Shown: piece after piece, positions 37,543 to 46,547 of the stretch | Numbering within the stretch: the stretch's first letter is position 1 | How the letters are laid out: the number at the start of each line of letters is the position of its first letter | Notes under the pieces: generated by a model | The model's input: only the letters and a program-made list of their open reading frames with translations | What the model was told of the DNA's origin: nothing | Database searches by the model: none | Made by a program: the position numbers and the translations under genes | Assembly (NCBI GenBank): GCA_025060695.1 | Contig: JANXBH010000001.1 | Span: 26,730 to 90,729, forward strand | Source: Caldifarciminota bacterium | Lineage (GTDB): Bacteria; Hydrothermota; Hydrothermia; LBFQ01; DSFT01 | Length of the DNA stretch: 64,000 bases | Reading direction: 5' to 3'

Positions 37543-38826
37543 ATGATTAAAAGATATTTATTTCCTGAAATGGAAGAAATTTGGTCTGAAAAGAATAAGC
37601 TAAAAAAATGGCTACTAATAGAAATTACTACACTCGAAGTTCAAGTAGAAATAGGTATAATTCCAAAAGAAGCATTAAGAATAAAGGAAGAATTAAATAA
37701 TTTAGACTACGATTGGTTATTAAAAAGACAATCAGAGATAGAAAAAGAAGTAGAGCACGATGTAATAGCGTTTTTAATGGCACTTGAAGAAGTTTCAGAA
37801 TATGCAAAGTACTTGCACTATGGTTTAACTTCATCTGATATTTTAGATACTGCAAATGCATTGATTATAAGAGAAGCACTATATTTAATAAAGAGCGAGT
37901 ACGAAAAATTTATAGAAGTTTTAAAAGATAAAGCTCTAAAGTACAAATATAGTCCGATTATGGGAAGGACACATGGAGTATATGCAGAACCTACTACAAT
38001 AGGTCTAAAGTTTCTAAATTACTACGCTGAAGCTTTAAGAAACATGGAAAGATTAGAATATTCTATTAAAGAGATAAGCTATGGGAAGCTGTCTGGCGCG
38101 GTAGGTAATTTTGCATACTTAAGTCCAATATTGGAAGAAAAAGTAATGGAAAGATTGAACTTAAAACCTGAAAAAATTTCTACTCAAATTATTCCAAGGG
38201 ACAGATATGCATTTTTAGTAAATAACCTTGTTCTCTTAGCAGAGAATATAGAAAGATTAGCAATAGAAATAAGATTGCTGATGAGAACAGAAGTAGGAGA
38301 ATTTATAGAACCATTCTATAAAAAACAAAGAGGCTCATCCGCAATGCCACACAAAAGAAACCCAATAAGAAGTGAAAGAATATCAGGTCTTGTAAGATTA
38401 ATAAGAGGATATTTAATACCAATTCATGAAAATATTGCGCTTTGGCATGAAAGGGACATTAGTCATTCATCAAATGAAAGAATAATCTTACCAGATATTA
38501 CATCCGCAATTTACTATATAGTTAAACTTTCAAGAAATATTTTAGAAAATCTCATAATTGATGAAAGTAGAATTTCAGAAAACATGCAAAAATTCGGAAA
38601 ATACTACATAACTCAACCATTTTTATTAAAACTTGTTCAAAAAGGAGTATCAAGAAAAGTTGCATATGAATGGTTAAAGAAAATCTCTCAAAGTGAAGAC
38701 TTTGAAAAAACTATCTTAAATGACGAAGAAATTAGAAGGTATTTAACTGAGGAAGAAATAAAAACTTGCTTAAATTGGAATTTTTTAAGAAATATAGACG
38801 AAATTTATAAAAGATTTGAACTTTAA
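37543..38826 (+). CDS. purB: Adenylosuccinate lyase
   Basis: This purine enzyme cleaves SAICAR and adenylosuccinate. The superfamily signature GSSAMPHKRNP is near residue 264, with GRTHGVYAEPTT and TSSDILDTANA upstream. 427 residues, fumarase/aspartase fold. Leaderless-type start. The TAA stop is part of the fabG promoter. Confidence 0.95.
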   Translation: MIKRYLFPEMEEIWSEKNKLKKWLLIEITTLEVQVEIGIIPKEALRIKEELNNLDYDWLLKRQSEIEKEVEHDVIAFLMALEEVSEYAKYLHYGLTSSDILDTANALIIREALYLIKSEYEKFIEVLKDKALKYKYSPIMGRTHGVYAEPTTIGLKFLNYYAEALRNMERLEYSIKEISYGKLSGAVGNFAYLSPILEEKVMERLNLKPEKISTQIIPRDRYAFLVNNLVLLAENIERLAIEIRLLMRTEVGEFIEPFYKKQRGSSAMPHKRNPIRSERISGLVRLIRGYLIPIHENIALWHERDISHSSNERIILPDITSAIYYIVKLSRNILENLIIDESRISENMQKFGKYYITQPFLLKLVQKGVSRKVAYEWLKKISQSEDFEKTILNDEEIRRYLTEEEIKTCLNWNFLRNIDEIYKRFEL

Positions 38827-38829
38827 AAT
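38824..38829 (+). promoter_or_regulatory. TAAAAT promoter of fabG, overlapping the purB stop
   Basis: TAAAAT is 6 nt from the ATG at 38836. Its first three bases are the purB stop codon. Confidence 0.55.
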
Positions 38830-38835
38830 TTTCCC

Positions 38836-39564
38836 ATGAAAACTGCTATTATTACAGGGGCAAGTAAAGGTATAGGAAAGGCAATTGCATATAAGTTTGC
38901 ACAAAATAATTACAACTTAGGTCTTATAGCAAGAAGTGAAACCCTTTTAAATGAAATAAAAGAGGACTTAAAAAAGAGTTATGGTATTGAGGTTTTGATA
39001 TATATTGTGGATGTTTCAGATTATAAAAAGGCTGAGGAAGTTGTAGATGATTTTTATAAGAGGTTTTCAAGAATAGATGTTCTTGTAAATAATGCAGGTA
39101 TTACTGATGATAAATTTTTAGTAAGAATTTCAGAAAGTGATTGGGATAATATAATAAGTGTAAATTTAAAGAGTGTTTTTAATTATTGTAAGTTTGTTAG
39201 TAAATACATGATAAAGCAAAGAAGTGGGGTAATTGTTAATATATCTTCTATTTCTGGTATTGTAGGAAATGCAGGTCAAACTTCCTATGCATCGACTAAG
39301 AGTGCAATAATTGGATTTACAAAATCCCTTGCAAAAGAGCTTGGAAGTAGAAATGTAAGAGTAAATGCCATAGCTCCTGGTTTTATTTTAACTGACATGA
39401 CAGAAAAGTTAAGTGAAGAAATAAAGAATAGTTATTTAGATAGAATTTCTCTTAAGAGATTTGGGACACCTGAGGAAATAGCAAATGTAGTATATTTTCT
39501 ATGTTCAGACGATGCAAGCTATATTACTGGTCAAGTATTAGTAGTTGATGGGGGAATGATTTAA
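38836..39564 (+). CDS. fabG: 3-oxoacyl-ACP reductase
   Basis: The SDR that reduces 3-oxoacyl-ACP in fatty-acid elongation. TGASKGIG is at residues 7-14, NNAGIT near 89, catalytic Tyr-Lys in YASTK, and the C-terminal SYITGQVLVVDGGM is typical of FabG. 242 residues. Its last 41 bp overlap the convergent ABC ATPase gene, the longest 3' overlap here. Confidence 0.9.
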   Translation: MKTAIITGASKGIGKAIAYKFAQNNYNLGLIARSETLLNEIKEDLKKSYGIEVLIYIVDVSDYKKAEEVVDDFYKRFSRIDVLVNNAGITDDKFLVRISESDWDNIISVNLKSVFNYCKFVSKYMIKQRSGVIVNISSISGIVGNAGQTSYASTKSAIIGFTKSLAKELGSRNVRVNAIAPGFILTDMTEKLSEEIKNSYLDRISLKRFGTPEEIANVVYFLCSDDASYITGQVLVVDGGMI

Positions 39565-40093
39565 ATAAATTGTCTTCATGAGAAGTTATTATGAAAATTT
39601 TATCATTAGAATATTCCATAATAAGATTTTCTAATTTTCTCTTAGAAATTTCATCAAGTGATACAAATGGCTCATCAAAAAGATATACCTTTGCATCTTT
39701 TATCAATGCTCTTACTATTGCAGCCTTTTGAATATTACCTCTGGATAGGTATTTTACCTTATATTCTAAAAAATTAACCAATTCAAAGTATTCAAATAGT
39801 TTCATAAAGTTCTTTTCATTGGAGAAAAATTTTAAATTTTCATAAACAGTAAGCTCAGGATACAATCCAAGCTTATGACCAAGATATGATATTTCAAACT
39901 TAGATATATCGTCATATATTATATCACCCTTAGTTTTTCTTTCAAAACCCGCAATTATTTTAAGTAGTGTAGTCTTACCTGAACCGTTTTTGCCCCTTAT
40001 TAACAAAATACCATTTTCAATTTCAAAGCTTATATTACTAAAAATTACCTTATTGTTTATCTTCTTGCTGAGATTCTTTACTATTAGTTTCAC
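39524..40093 (-). CDS. ABC transporter ATP-binding protein (CcmA-like)
   Basis: A compact ATPase of 189 residues. Walker A is GKNGSGKTT, the signature loop is the divergent LSRGNIQKAAI (usual form LSGGQ), Walker B is AKVYLFDEP. Size and LSRG...Q loop resemble CcmA of heme/cytochrome c export. It overlaps the upstream membrane-anchored protein by 44 bp. No permease lies beside it. Confidence 0.82.
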   Translation of the reverse strand: MKLIVKNLSKKINNKVIFSNISFEIENGILLIRGKNGSGKTTLLKIIAGFERKTKGDIIYDDISKFEISYLGHKLGLYPELTVYENLKFFSNEKNFMKLFEYFELVNFLEYKVKYLSRGNIQKAAIVRALIKDAKVYLFDEPFVSLDEISKRKLENLIMEYSNDKIFIITSHEDNLFKSFPHQLLILDQ

Positions 40094-40928
40094 CTTTTTT
40101 TCTTGATTGCAAAAATAGTATTACTAAAACTATAACTACAACAAAGATACCTGCAACAACATATCGGTTTTTATTAATTACTTCAAAAAAGTTAAAATGA
40201 GGTATCACACCTGCTTCTATAACTGGTGGTTTGTTTCCATTATACACTTGAATATCAATACCACCCATTTTTTGAATATCACCTTTCTTTAAATTCTTTA
40301 TACTATGCTTTAAGTCCTTTCTTATTGCAACAGTATAGTTTATATTACCAAAATTTCTACTTAATTTAAATCTCTTATGAGTTATGTATACGAAGCTTAT
40401 TACATTATTTGTATTCGGTATTAAAAATGGCTTTATGATTAATGTATCTCCTACCACTTGAACGCTATCGTTAGGAAAACCATTATATTGCAAATCACTA
40501 TAGTTTTTTGGTAAATGTATCTTTATTGGCTCATTTGGTATTAAGACTTTTTTAGAATTAGTAGATAAAACTATATTTTCAGCAATTACAATTGTACTAT
40601 CTTGATTTACAACAAAAGCTCCATATTCGCTATATTTATAACTACCTTCATTACTTACATCGTATACAAAAAGAGTTTCATTCTTTATAGGTAAAGTTAT
40701 AATAGGACTATAAAAACTATAACCTTCATAGATAGTTTGTATTCCTATTGTTTTTACAGAGCTATCCTTAATATCAAATTTCAATATACCATTTTTTACC
40801 TTGAAGCTATCTATGAGGTTTATCTCATTGTTTTCTATTTTAAAAACAAAGGAAATTGCAGAATCAACAGGTTTATTCTCAGTCCCATTTATAATCCTTA
40901 CTTCATATAGGAAAGTTATAAAAATCAC
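40050..40928 (-). CDS. Membrane-anchored beta-rich protein, unknown function
   Basis: About 292 residues. A hydrophobic N-terminus (MIFITFLYE) leads into beta-sandwich-like sequence resembling carboxypeptidase-regulatory domains. A single transmembrane helix lies near the C-terminus (about 253-273), then a charged tail rich in Lys, Glu and Gln. I prefer GTG 40928 (6 nt after TAAACT) over TTG 40934, which abuts the motif. It overlaps the ABC ATPase gene by 44 bp, suggesting joint function. Confidence 0.6.
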   Translation of the reverse strand: MIFITFLYEVRIINGTENKPVDSAISFVFKIENNEINLIDSFKVKNGILKFDIKDSSVKTIGIQTIYEGYSFYSPIITLPIKNETLFVYDVSNEGSYKYSEYGAFVVNQDSTIVIAENIVLSTNSKKVLIPNEPIKIHLPKNYSDLQYNGFPNDSVQVVGDTLIIKPFLIPNTNNVISFVYITHKRFKLSRNFGNINYTVAIRKDLKHSIKNLKKGDIQKMGGIDIQVYNGNKPPVIEAGVIPHFNFFEVINKNRYVVAGIFVVVIVLVILFLQSRKKGETNSKESQQEDKQ

Positions 40929-40930
40929 TA

Positions 40931-41536
40931 TCAAAGTTTAAAGTTTCTTAAATTTTCATAAGGATCACCATCAAATATGGCGGATACCATTGCTATTATA
41001 TTAACGCCCATGTCAACTAATATTTTATAGTTATCCTTATTTATACCACCAATTGCAATTATTGGAATATTTAAAAGACTTCTTGCCCATCTAAAAATTT
41101 CTATTGTTTTTATAGTTTCACTATCTTTTGTTTTTGTCGGAAATACAGAACCAAATGCTACATAGTTTACACCTAATTTTTGAAAAAACAAAGCTCTTTC
41201 TATATCTCCATAGCATGAAACTCCAATAATTTTATCTCTTAACATTTCCCTTGCAAATTTTAAATAATATTCTTCATCTTTTCCAAGATGAACTCCATCC
41301 GCACGAACTTCTTTTGCTAAAATTGGGTCATCGTTTATAATAAATAATACTCCATACTTTTTCGTAATTTTTCTAATTCTTCTTGCCCTTTCTAATTTTT
41401 TACTATAGTCTAAATATTTATCCCTTAGTTGAATAATACTTGCGCCACCTATTATTGCCCTTTCTACTTTTTGTTCTAATTCGCTATCTTTTATTAAAAA
41501 CTCATCAGTTATTGCATAAATTCCCTTTCTTATCAT
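40931..41536 (-). CDS. thiE: Thiamine-phosphate synthase
   Basis: Joins the thiazole and pyrimidine moieties of thiamine. GIYAITDEFL, IIQLRDKYL, FIINDDP, ADGVHLGKDE, VAFGSVFPTKTK and IIAIGGI are all family motifs. The ATG at 41536 has GGAG 6 nt upstream and overlaps the glycosyltransferase stop by 4 bp, so it is preferred to the TTG at 41548. No other thi gene is in the window. Confidence 0.92.
   Translation of the reverse strand: MIRKGIYAITDEFLIKDSELEQKVERAIIGGASIIQLRDKYLDYSKKLERARRIRKITKKYGVLFIINDDPILAKEVRADGVHLGKDEEYYLKFAREMLRDKIIGVSCYGDIERALFFQKLGVNYVAFGSVFPTKTKDSETIKTIEIFRWARSLLNIPIIAIGGINKDNYKILVDMGVNIIAMVSAIFDGDPYENLRNFKL
40935..40940 (-). promoter_or_regulatory. -10-like TAAACT inside the end of thiE
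   Basis: CTTTAAACTTT on the minus strand near the thiE stop; TAAACT is 6 nt from GTG 40928 and 0 nt from TTG 40934. Confidence 0.4.
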
Positions 41537-42636
41537 ATATAGCTCCAAGGCTTCGCTTTCTTTAATTTTAGAGTCAGATTATCTTGTATATAACCCTCAA
41601 TAAACTCTATAAATTTCTCAAAATTCATATTCCAATTCGCTTTAAGTTTAATAATTTCTTTATTTATTCTCCTTGCCCTATTTATAAAGTCCATATCCAT
41701 TGCAATTATAACTTTCTTTGCAATATCTTTCTCAATTAAGGGATTAAACAAAAGCCCATTATACCCATCTATGACCCATTCAAAATTAGACCAAATATCT
41801 GAAACTACTGGAAGCGCTCCAAAATTCATAGCCTCAAGTAAAGAAACTGACGTAGAATCTACAAGCGAAGTGGATACATAAATATGACTTGACTTTAGTT
41901 CCTGCAATATTTCACTATAAGAACTTCCTTTAAATTCTACAAACTCTTCTAACTTATATTCTTTTACAAGTTTTTTATATTTTTCAGTGTCTATCCCATG
42001 TGAAAGCAAAAATAGTTTAAAGTTTTTATATCCATTCTCTTTTACTATTTTTATAGCCTTTATCAAACGAGATTGATTATAAATGCTGTCAATATGTTTT
42101 CTATATTCCACAATTTTAAAAAATTCAAAACTGAGTGGTTCTAATTTTTCATTTATTATAGCGTTTTCTAACCCAAATGGGAAATTTATAATTTTTGACG
42201 GGTTTATATTAAATTCATTTATAAGAATCCAGTTTAGGATATACGCATCAGTATGAACTATTTTTGCAGATTTTATAATACTTCTTGAAATGGCTTTTCT
42301 AAATGGTTTATATGCAATAGAGAGTAAATCTCTTCCCCAAATAGATAGAATATATGGTTTTTTTAGTAAATATGCCATTAGACCATAATTTTGTATAAAG
42401 TGAGCGTGAATAATATCAGGTTTTGTCTTTTCAATAAAGTTTTTTAAAGAGTTAATTGATAGCGAATATTTTAATTTTTCAGATTTTATTGAAGTTTTTA
42501 AATAAAAAACTCTTTCGTCTTTTATTATTGGTTCTTGAAGAGTGAAGCCATAAGTATTAAAGTACTTAGAATAGGTATCAAACCACAGAATTGTGTGTTT
42601 GGAACTAAAATCACCAAGTATTAGAACTTTCTTCAT
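41533..42636 (-). CDS. GT4-type glycosyltransferase (GT-B fold)
   Basis: A 367-residue family 1/4-like retaining glycosyltransferase. Features are DIIHAHFIQNYGLM and the sugar-nucleotide C-terminal half with SHIYVSTSLVDSTSVSLLEAMNFG, where the E of the EX7E motif lies. The acceptor is unknown. It lies in a minus-strand run (ftsW/rodA, HAD, TonB receptor) joined by 4-8 bp overlaps. Confidence 0.83.
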   Translation of the reverse strand: MKKVLILGDFSSKHTILWFDTYSKYFNTYGFTLQEPIIKDERVFYLKTSIKSEKLKYSLSINSLKNFIEKTKPDIIHAHFIQNYGLMAYLLKKPYILSIWGRDLLSIAYKPFRKAISRSIIKSAKIVHTDAYILNWILINEFNINPSKIINFPFGLENAIINEKLEPLSFEFFKIVEYRKHIDSIYNQSRLIKAIKIVKENGYKNFKLFLLSHGIDTEKYKKLVKEYKLEEFVEFKGSSYSEILQELKSSHIYVSTSLVDSTSVSLLEAMNFGALPVVSDIWSNFEWVIDGYNGLLFNPLIEKDIAKKVIIAMDMDFINRARRINKEIIKLKANWNMNFEKFIEFIEGYIQDNLTLKLKKAKPWSYI

Positions 42637-43691
42637 ATTCGTGTTAACCTTGAAATTTGATATAGTATTCCAAGCAAAAATGAGTTTACAATTAAAGATG
42701 AACCACCAAAACTTATAAATGGCATAGAAATACCTGTTGGAGGGAAAATACCTACTACAACTGAAATATGTCCAAGTGTATATATTGCAATATTTATAGA
42801 AATAGCAAATGCAAGAACCGAAGCTTCAAAAAACTTATCACTAAGCTTGTAAGAAATAATAAGACCTCTAATTACTAAAAACATTATTAGTAATAATATA
42901 AAAACAGCAAATATAAAACCCATTTCCTCTCCAATTATAGAGAATATAAAATCTGTATGTGCATCAGGAAGATATAGAAATTTTGCTTTTCCATCCCCAA
43001 TACCAACACCAAATAGCCCACCATGAGCAAGTCCTACTTTTGACTGCAACACCTGATATGCCTCAGTAGACGAAAACCTTGCCATAGCATGTGGAAATGA
43101 ATATATTGCAAGTATTCCTAATAAAAATAAGACTAAACCTATCAATCCAATTAAAGTTATGTTTACTCCAATATAGAATGAGGTAATAAGGAAAATAAGA
43201 ACAATCATACCTGCGGTAGAAAGATTTGGTTCTATTGCAATGAGAAATATACCGATGAAAACTAAAAGAAATATAGTCAAAAAATTTTTATATTCAATTA
43301 AAGATTTTGAGATAAATGAAATTAGTAAAATTACTGCAAGTCTGTAAATATCTGAAACTTGTATACTCATAACGAATAAATTTAACCACCTCTTTGCTCC
43401 TCTAATCTCTGGTGCAATAGGTGATGGTAAAATTAAAACCAGAAGAAGTAAAAGTAAAGAAACAAAGAATATATAAAATGAATATTTCTTTAAGATTTCT
43501 AAATTAGTAAAATAACCGAGGGCAAAAAATCCAATTGCTATAAGAACTTTACTGAAGTGAGAAATCATATAGTAAAAATCAGGCTTATTACTAACATATG
43601 CAAGATAGGAACTTGAAGTATATACTACAATTGTGCTAATTGCAAGAAGAATGAGATATACAAAAAGAATATAAATATCGTTTTTAAGCAT
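42633..43691 (-). CDS. FtsW/RodA/SpoVE-family peptidoglycan polymerase
   Basis: A SEDS glycosyltransferase with about ten transmembrane helices. The C-terminal PTGISMPFISFGGSSL signature is intact and VGIGDGKAKFLYLPDAHTDF with GEEMGF holds the catalytic loop. At 352 residues it is near RodA/FtsW length. The family is clear; FtsW versus RodA is open because no partner PBP lies beside it. Confidence 0.88.
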   Translation of the reverse strand: MLKNDIYILFVYLILLAISTIVVYTSSSYLAYVSNKPDFYYMISHFSKVLIAIGFFALGYFTNLEILKKYSFYIFFVSLLLLLLVLILPSPIAPEIRGAKRWLNLFVMSIQVSDIYRLAVILLISFISKSLIEYKNFLTIFLLVFIGIFLIAIEPNLSTAGMIVLIFLITSFYIGVNITLIGLIGLVLFLLGILAIYSFPHAMARFSSTEAYQVLQSKVGLAHGGLFGVGIGDGKAKFLYLPDAHTDFIFSIIGEEMGFIFAVFILLLIMFLVIRGLIISYKLSDKFFEASVLAFAISINIAIYTLGHISVVVGIFPPTGISMPFISFGGSSLIVNSFLLGILYQISRLTRI

Positions 43692-44463
43692 ATTTTAAGA
43701 GAGAGTTTAAATCACTAAAGCTTTCTATTATTATGTTTGCTTTTTGTTTTATAAGCTTATGAGAAATTTTCGGAGCTATTCTCAAGTCAGAAACTTCAAA
43801 CATTTCTAAATCATTTATATAATCTCCAATACTAACTACAAAACTATAGTTAAAATTTTCCCTTATGAATTTTAGAGCTTTACCCTTATTTACGCTGTTT
43901 TTTACAATATCCAATACGTATAGTCCTTTTCGCTTTCCACTTGGATAACTATAAAAGCCGCCATTTCTATAACTTCTTAAAAATAATTCTACACTTCTAA
44001 CTACATCGTAATTATAGCTTGCAACTACAATTTTATAAATATTCTTACTAAGTAAACCACCAAAGTAAATTTTATTTTCTATCCTCCAATGCTTCAGTGA
44101 TATACCAAGAGAAAGCATATTTGAACTAAATAACGAAAAGTCCTTATAGAATATGGTAAAGTATGCATTGCTATAATTTTCTATAAGTTTTAGAATATTG
44201 AAGCTCTCTACGAAATTCATACAATTACTATAAAAAACATTGCCATTTATATCACAAACAAGTGCTCCGTCAAAGCATATAAATGGTGCTCTAATGTCTA
44301 ATAGCTTTACAAAATACAATGCACTTAAATAACTTCTTCCAGTTGCTATTGTAATTTCAAAGTGGTTTCTAATATTATTTATAAATTCAAGCTTATCATC
44401 ACTTATTCTATCTTGCTTATCTATTAAAGTTCCATCTAAGTCAATCACTAAAAGCTTTTTCAA
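43684..44463 (-). CDS. HAD-superfamily Cof-type hydrolase
   Basis: A cap type IIB HAD phosphatase of 259 residues. Motif I is DLDGTLID, motif II TGRS, motif III a lysine near GKALKFI, motif IV GDYINDLEMF. The substrate is probably a sugar phosphate but cannot be named. It overlaps both neighbours (8 bp and 4 bp). Confidence 0.87.
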   Translation of the reverse strand: MKKLLVIDLDGTLIDKQDRISDDKLEFINNIRNHFEITIATGRSYLSALYFVKLLDIRAPFICFDGALVCDINGNVFYSNCMNFVESFNILKLIENYSNAYFTIFYKDFSLFSSNMLSLGISLKHWRIENKIYFGGLLSKNIYKIVVASYNYDVVRSVELFLRSYRNGGFYSYPSGKRKGLYVLDIVKNSVNKGKALKFIRENFNYSFVVSIGDYINDLEMFEVSDLRIAPKISHKLIKQKANIIIESFSDLNSLLKYA

Positions 44464-46274
44464 AATAACCAGTCAAGCTGAAATCTTACATTTCTTGAAG
44501 GAAGAGGTAAAGATGTGGGATCAAAGCTTCTATATGCAACTACATTATTTAAATTGTTCACATAAATTGTAAATTTTATATTCTCTCTAATTGAATATCC
44601 AACTGCGGAATTTAACATTAAATACTGAGGTCTACTTGCTTGAATATCACTTCCTTCAGTCCTAAAGCTATATATTGCATTTAAAGAAAATATTAGTCTA
44701 TGTATACTATAATCAAACTGAGAGAATATCTTATTTGGCGGAATATCTGAAAGCTTTATTTCTTTATCCTCTCTTTTTGCACGGCTGTCCATAAATGTAT
44801 AACCTATGGTAAATCTTGATGTGTTTAATCTTAAAGTAGTAAATAAGCTAACTCCATATATGTGTGAAAAATCCTCAAGATTTACATATGTAAATATAGT
44901 ATCACCATTAGATGCCAATGTATCTAACTTTGTCATTTCTATATAGTCTAATATAGTATTATAAAAACCACTAATTTCAAAATTTAAGTTATTTAAGCTT
45001 GTCCCAATAGTAAAGTCAGTATTTATTGCCCTTTCAGCTTTTAAGTTTGGATTGCCAGTTAAAAAGCCCCTTGTCCTTTGCTCATAAACCTTTGTTTCAG
45101 TAAGTTCAGGAAATCTATATGCAAATTGTAAATTACCTCTTACATAGTTAAATTGATTTATATTGTATTTTGCTCCAATATGACCTGAGGGTGAAAAATT
45201 GAAATTATTTTCTTGGTTGTATAGCCCAATTCTAAATGCATATGATAAAAGTAATTGATTAAATGTATTTGAATTAAATAGCGTTATGCCGAAATTATTA
45301 TAATGTGCATTCTTTAGTGCATTATATTGATATTGCGAATTTTTAAAAATTCTAGAATTTACATTTATTCTTCCAAAGTAATCTACTATTAAAAACCTGT
45401 AATTATAAGTGATGCCGAAATCTTGACCAATGTAGTTTGTTTCACTTGTATCCTTCCTTATTGTAGTACTTATGAAATTATAGTAATGATAACCAATGTT
45501 AAAATTATTAGAATTTACAACAAAGAAAAATTGCTCGTCTTTCGGATATATTCTAACTGCACTTCCAAAGATTGCTCTATAAAGGTCAACAATTCTAAAA
45601 TATGCAAACTTAAATTCAATATCTCTATACTTATATGCAGTTAAGAAATTGTATTTTTTAAATGATGAATTGTTTGATTTTACAAAAGAATTTGTCCAAA
45701 GACTTTCCTTTAATGTAGTATCAGGATAGAAATAGTTATCTGAAATATTTAGTCCCCCTGCTACATATAGATTTTTTAAGGGCTTATATCCTGCAAATAG
45801 CTTATAGTTATTTCCATTAGTTCCATAACCTAAGCTAATTTCATTTTTAGAATTAACCCCCTTTAAATAATATATAATACTGCCACCCATTGCACCTGAA
45901 CCAAAAGAGGAAGCACCTGAGCCTTCAAGTATTTCTACACCCTCAAACATATTTGAAATTGCGAAATAAGTAGAAGGTCCAATTTCCCTATCAGTAGTCA
46001 TTCTATATCCATCTAATAATGCAATTGTTCTAAACCTTGCAAGTCCTCTTACTGTGGGAACTGCACCATGAGCATCCCTTCCAATAAATCCGATATTAGG
46101 AAGCTTTACAAATCCTTCTTCTATCTTATCGTATGCACTAATCATAATCTGACTTTCGTCCTTTGACAAGAACCTACTTATCTTAGTATTCTCTACTTTC
46201 TTATAATAGAAAGCTCTTACTTCGACTTCAGGTAAAGTATAAAAAGTATCTTCTAAAGTTAATATGAAAAGCAT
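44460..46274 (-). CDS. TonB-dependent outer-membrane receptor
   Basis: An active-import receptor of 604 residues. After a very short signal-like start (MLFILTL), the likely TonB-box region is LPEVEVRA. The plug domain (about 35-160) has TVRGLARFRTIALLDGYRM and FEGVEILEGSGASSFGSGAMGG. The barrel follows with YPxxxNPNLKAERA-like elements (GNPNLKAERA) and ends in DWLF. The substrate may be a corrinoid, siderophore or glycan. ATG 9 nt after TAAAAT. Confidence 0.88.
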   Translation of the reverse strand: MLFILTLEDTFYTLPEVEVRAFYYKKVENTKISRFLSKDESQIMISAYDKIEEGFVKLPNIGFIGRDAHGAVPTVRGLARFRTIALLDGYRMTTDREIGPSTYFAISNMFEGVEILEGSGASSFGSGAMGGSIIYYLKGVNSKNEISLGYGTNGNNYKLFAGYKPLKNLYVAGGLNISDNYFYPDTTLKESLWTNSFVKSNNSSFKKYNFLTAYKYRDIEFKFAYFRIVDLYRAIFGSAVRIYPKDEQFFFVVNSNNFNIGYHYYNFISTTIRKDTSETNYIGQDFGITYNYRFLIVDYFGRINVNSRIFKNSQYQYNALKNAHYNNFGITLFNSNTFNQLLLSYAFRIGLYNQENNFNFSPSGHIGAKYNINQFNYVRGNLQFAYRFPELTETKVYEQRTRGFLTGNPNLKAERAINTDFTIGTSLNNLNFEISGFYNTILDYIEMTKLDTLASNGDTIFTYVNLEDFSHIYGVSLFTTLRLNTSRFTIGYTFMDSRAKREDKEIKLSDIPPNKIFSQFDYSIHRLIFSLNAIYSFRTEGSDIQASRPQYLMLNSAVGYSIRENIKFTIYVNNLNNVVAYRSFDPTSLPLPSRNVRFQLDWLF

Positions 46275-46283
46275 AGTACGAAA

Positions 46284-46317
46284 ATTTTAAAGTGTTTTTC
46301 AATATATACTTTAAAAT
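46284..46317. promoter_or_regulatory. Divergent promoter pair, TonB receptor / DUF2892 protein
   Basis: TAAAAT minus (46289-46284) is 9 nt from ATG 46274. TAAAAT plus (46312-46317) is 8 nt from ATG 46326. Confidence 0.55.
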
Positions 46318-46325
46318 TTCAAGCG

Positions 46326-46547
46326 ATGAAATTGAATGTTGGAACAACTGATAGAATGATAAGAATTAGTTTAGGAATTGTTTTAATCGTCTTTTCAATA
46401 TCGTTGCAAATTTCAGTCATTGTAAAACTTATACTAATAGTTATTTCCATAGCTTTAATAATAACTGCAATATTCGGTTTTTGCCCTGCATATAAGATTT
46501 TTAACTTCAATAGTAAAAAAATAGACCCACTTGAAAGGAGAAAATAG
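46326..46547 (+). CDS. DUF2892 (YgaP-like) inner-membrane protein
   Basis: A 73-residue protein with the family start NVGTTDRMIRISLG, two transmembrane helices (about 13-30 and 33-50) and the FGFCPAYK motif. YgaP relatives carry a rhodanese domain, absent here. The function is unknown. DedA follows with a 1-bp overlap. Confidence 0.85.
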   Translation: MKLNVGTTDRMIRISLGIVLIVFSISLQISVIVKLILIVISIALIITAIFGFCPAYKIFNFNSKKIDPLERRK

